This document shows positions 62,644-64,000 of a stretch of DNA of 64,000 nt, one piece after another; the first letter of the stretch is position 1, and each line of letters starts with the position of its first letter. The stretch lies in NCBI GenBank assembly GCA_019359615.1, contig JAHHHA010000009.1, positions 120,103-184,102 of the forward strand, read 5' to 3'. This stretch comes from Cyanosarcina radialis HA8281-LM2 (lineage in GTDB: Bacteria > Cyanobacteriota > Cyanobacteriia > Cyanobacteriales > CCAP-1448). The translations under genes and the position numbers were made by a program. The notes under the pieces are model-generated. The model saw only the letters and a list, made by a program, of their open reading frames with translations. It searched no databases and was not told the origin of the DNA.

Positions 62644-63144
62644 TTACTCAAATCGATCGGTCGGATTAGTTTCAAAGTACTGATACCGCAAAATTTTACC
62701 GTTAGGGGGTACTAGACATTGGAGTAAATGGGAGCCATCATTATCAGTTTTTGGAACGCTCAGAGAGATTCTAGAGCCGTTGCTGCTGGCAAAACTATCT
62801 GCAACTGGACTATCAAATTTAGTAAGCGTTCTAAGGAAGCAAGCAGTAATTTTACCCTTGCCGTTGATGGTTATTTCGACTCCAAAAGGATTCGATCCAC
62901 CACTATTCGTGCTGCTAGTGACTCTATCTCGCACTATCGGACAAGAGACCAATACATCTCTCTCACTCTTGTTCTCTAGGGAAGTAGTTCGATCCACAGT
63001 TCCAACATCTTCCCTATGGCTAGGGTAACAAGCACTGCCGTTTATGGATTTATAGTCAAGGTCAGCGGCATACGACAAGGTAGAAGTTGCTGCACTGGAA
63101 ATCAAAGTTATAGTAAGTGCAGCGATCGCTTTTGTACGGTTCAT
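62644..63144 (-). CDS. Secreted hypothetical protein
   Basis: A protein of 166 residues with a signal peptide (AIAALTITLISSAATSTLSY, cleavage probably at YAA). The mature part is rich in Ser, Thr and Asn with four cysteines (GSACYPSHRED, VLVSCPIVRD, ITACFLRTL, LLQCLVPPNG), spaced to form two disulfides. It has a beta-sandwich look, but I do not recognise a family. It is expected in the periplasm or outside. It sits alone among repeats with a ribosome-like aaggagaaaac before the ATG. Confidence 0.65.
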   Translation of the reverse strand: MNRTKAIAALTITLISSAATSTLSYAADLDYKSINGSACYPSHREDVGTVDRTTSLENKSERDVLVSCPIVRDRVTSSTNSGGSNPFGVEITINGKGKITACFLRTLTKFDSPVADSFASSNGSRISLSVPKTDNDGSHLLQCLVPPNGKILRYQYFETNPTDRFE

Positions 63145-63433
63145 TGTTTTCTCCTTTGTTTGTTTTTAGGTGTAAATTAGGTCAGGAATTACACATTTAA
63201 ATAATGCTGATAACAACTAATTGCGTAAGTTCTGATAGTATCTAAAGTATTCGCAGGAACATCCCCGAAGCCAACATTAGTCTGCCAACGCTGAAAGTCC
63301 CTGAAAATCTGGCGTAGCGACTTCGGGGAAGTAGTTTAACTTCGGGGATTCCCCGAACTTGTTGCGGAAATGGCAACCGCCACGGTGAAGAGTAAATAAC
63401 TTAAGTTGCTAGTTATGAGCTTATATCTTGTAG

Positions 63434-63846
63434 ATCCCCCTAAATTCCCCTTAAATGGAAGTTAAAAAAATAATTGGGTAATTCTTGTGGGACTTGCGGT
63501 GAGCTTGTCGAACTGTAGCCCTCTGGGCTGTCCCAATGGGGCGGGCAGGATGCCATTGGTGTCAAGGTAACGGTCAAAAGCTTCATCCGACAGGGGTTCA
63601 AAACCCCTGTCTCAAAGCGAAAGTCCTCTAAAGAGGACTAACTGTAGTCAAGGTAGTCCATTTCAATGGACTTGTGCTATTAGCCAGAGGTTTTCAACCT
63701 CTGGCGGAGATGGCTGAAACCCATGATTTAGCAACGGTTCTAGCCTTAACTTGACACCTATGGTAGGATGCCCACCCCACAAGAAAGCAGGCATCTTGCC
63801 CGCCCCACAATTACCGGATTTAATTCTTAACCTTCATAAAAGGGGG
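63434..63846. repeat. MITE-like element interrupted by a second element
   Basis: Outer arms (agatccccctaaattcccct, ggaagttaaaaaaataattg, ggtaattcttgtggg on the left; ccccacaattaccggattta, attcttaaccttcata on the right) match those of the simple copy at 7543-7669. The 63538-63780 multi-hairpin element lies between them together with a gagcttgtcgaact fragment, so one element appears inserted into another. Confidence 0.65.
63538..63780. repeat. Complete multi-hairpin palindromic element, second copy
   Basis: Bounded by gggcaggatgccattggtgt and cacctatggtaggatgccc inverted ends, with interior hairpins caggggttcaaaacccctg, aagtcctctaaagaggact, agtccatttcaatggact and ccagaggttttcaacctctgg. It has the same plan as 55028-55265 but reads in the opposite direction. 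The flanks 63145-63433 and 63847-64000 contain only small hairpins (for example ttcggggattccccgaa near 63341) and no supported gene. Confidence 0.8.
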
Positions 63847-64000
63847 ACGAAGAGATCCAGTTCCCCCCTTTTGAAGGTAGGGAGAATTCATTAATTAGAT
63901 AAAAGAAGACAAAGAGGAGGAATAATGAGAACAATACAGTGACAGAGGGAAGAAGCAGGCACGATGGAGCCAGAAATAATTCTGCACAGCCGCCTAGTGC

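Noticed and set aside
63940..64000. Possible start of a new gene at the right edge
   Set aside because: A GTG frame stays open to the end and an ATG lies near 63965, but about 20 codons without recognisable sequence cannot support a gene call.

Overview
This is a cyanobacterial chromosome segment. The evidence is the very high density of the HIP1 octamer GCGATCGC in genes and spacers, plus lineage markers: a GUN4 chlorophyll-synthesis regulator, a CpcS/CpeS phycobilin lyase, System II cytochrome c maturation genes (ccdA, ccs1), heme A synthesis genes (ctaA, ctaB), and small families known mainly from cyanobacteria (DUF1815, DUF2839, DUF3288, DUF1517). The sequence does not let me name the genus. 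Dispersed palindromic repeats and short tandem repeats are abundant, which suits a large, repeat-rich cyanobacterial genome.

Layout. 1-4.0 kb: the end of a peptide natural-product (RiPP) locus, made of an APH-fold kinase, a HopA1-family protein and a C39-peptidase ABC exporter. 4.2-10 kb: gun4, ccdA, ccs1 and a large clade II catalase. 10-16.4 kb: small conserved genes (DUF1517, DUF1499, TPR, a lipoprotein, DUF2993). 16.5-20.4 kb: ctaA, ctaB and a degenerate DinG-like protein. 20.5-24.2 kb: DUF2839, DUF1815, an epoxide-hydrolase-like enzyme and a beta-helix/SLH surface protein. 24.6-32.4 kb: a uracil-DNA glycosylase split by an intein, a phosphoribosyltransferase, a GH31 glycosidase, a PIN toxin pair and a GH1 glycosidase carrying an inserted, circularly permuted solute-binding domain. 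32.4-33 kb: two nuclease gene relics and tRNA-Met(CAT). 33-38.7 kb: an M23/LysM peptidase, trmL, a lipoprotein, a pentapeptide protein and a GIY-YIG protein. 38.7-47.3 kb, all minus strand: an iron-handling group (FTR1 permease, ferritin-like protein, di-heme oxidoreductase, imelysin) interrupted by a Ser/Thr kinase and a PRC-barrel protein. 47.7-49.8 kb: phycobilin lyase and an M28 peptidase. 49.8-55 kb: an accessory island of restriction-like fragments and toxin-antitoxin genes, some broken. 55.3-62 kb: an ABC exporter, DUF29, a 1,202-residue NTPase/WD40 protein and parDE. 62-64 kb: repeat-rich DNA around a small secreted protein.

How the genes work together. The kinase and HopA1 pair are the two activities that class V lanthipeptide and thioamitide pathways use to dehydrate Ser/Thr, and the exporter would cut the leader and secrete the product; the precursor must lie left of this window. 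CcdA and Ccs1 supply reduced apocytochrome and heme for cytochromes such as the di-heme protein. CtaA and CtaB make heme A for cytochrome oxidase, whose subunits are not here. FTR1, imelysin and the di-heme protein resemble a ferrous-iron uptake set, with a ferritin-like protein for storage.

The strongest leads are the RiPP locus, the intein placed exactly at a predicted iron-sulfur cysteine, the GH1 enzyme with the permuted binding domain, and palindromic repeats that have entered coding sequences in frame.
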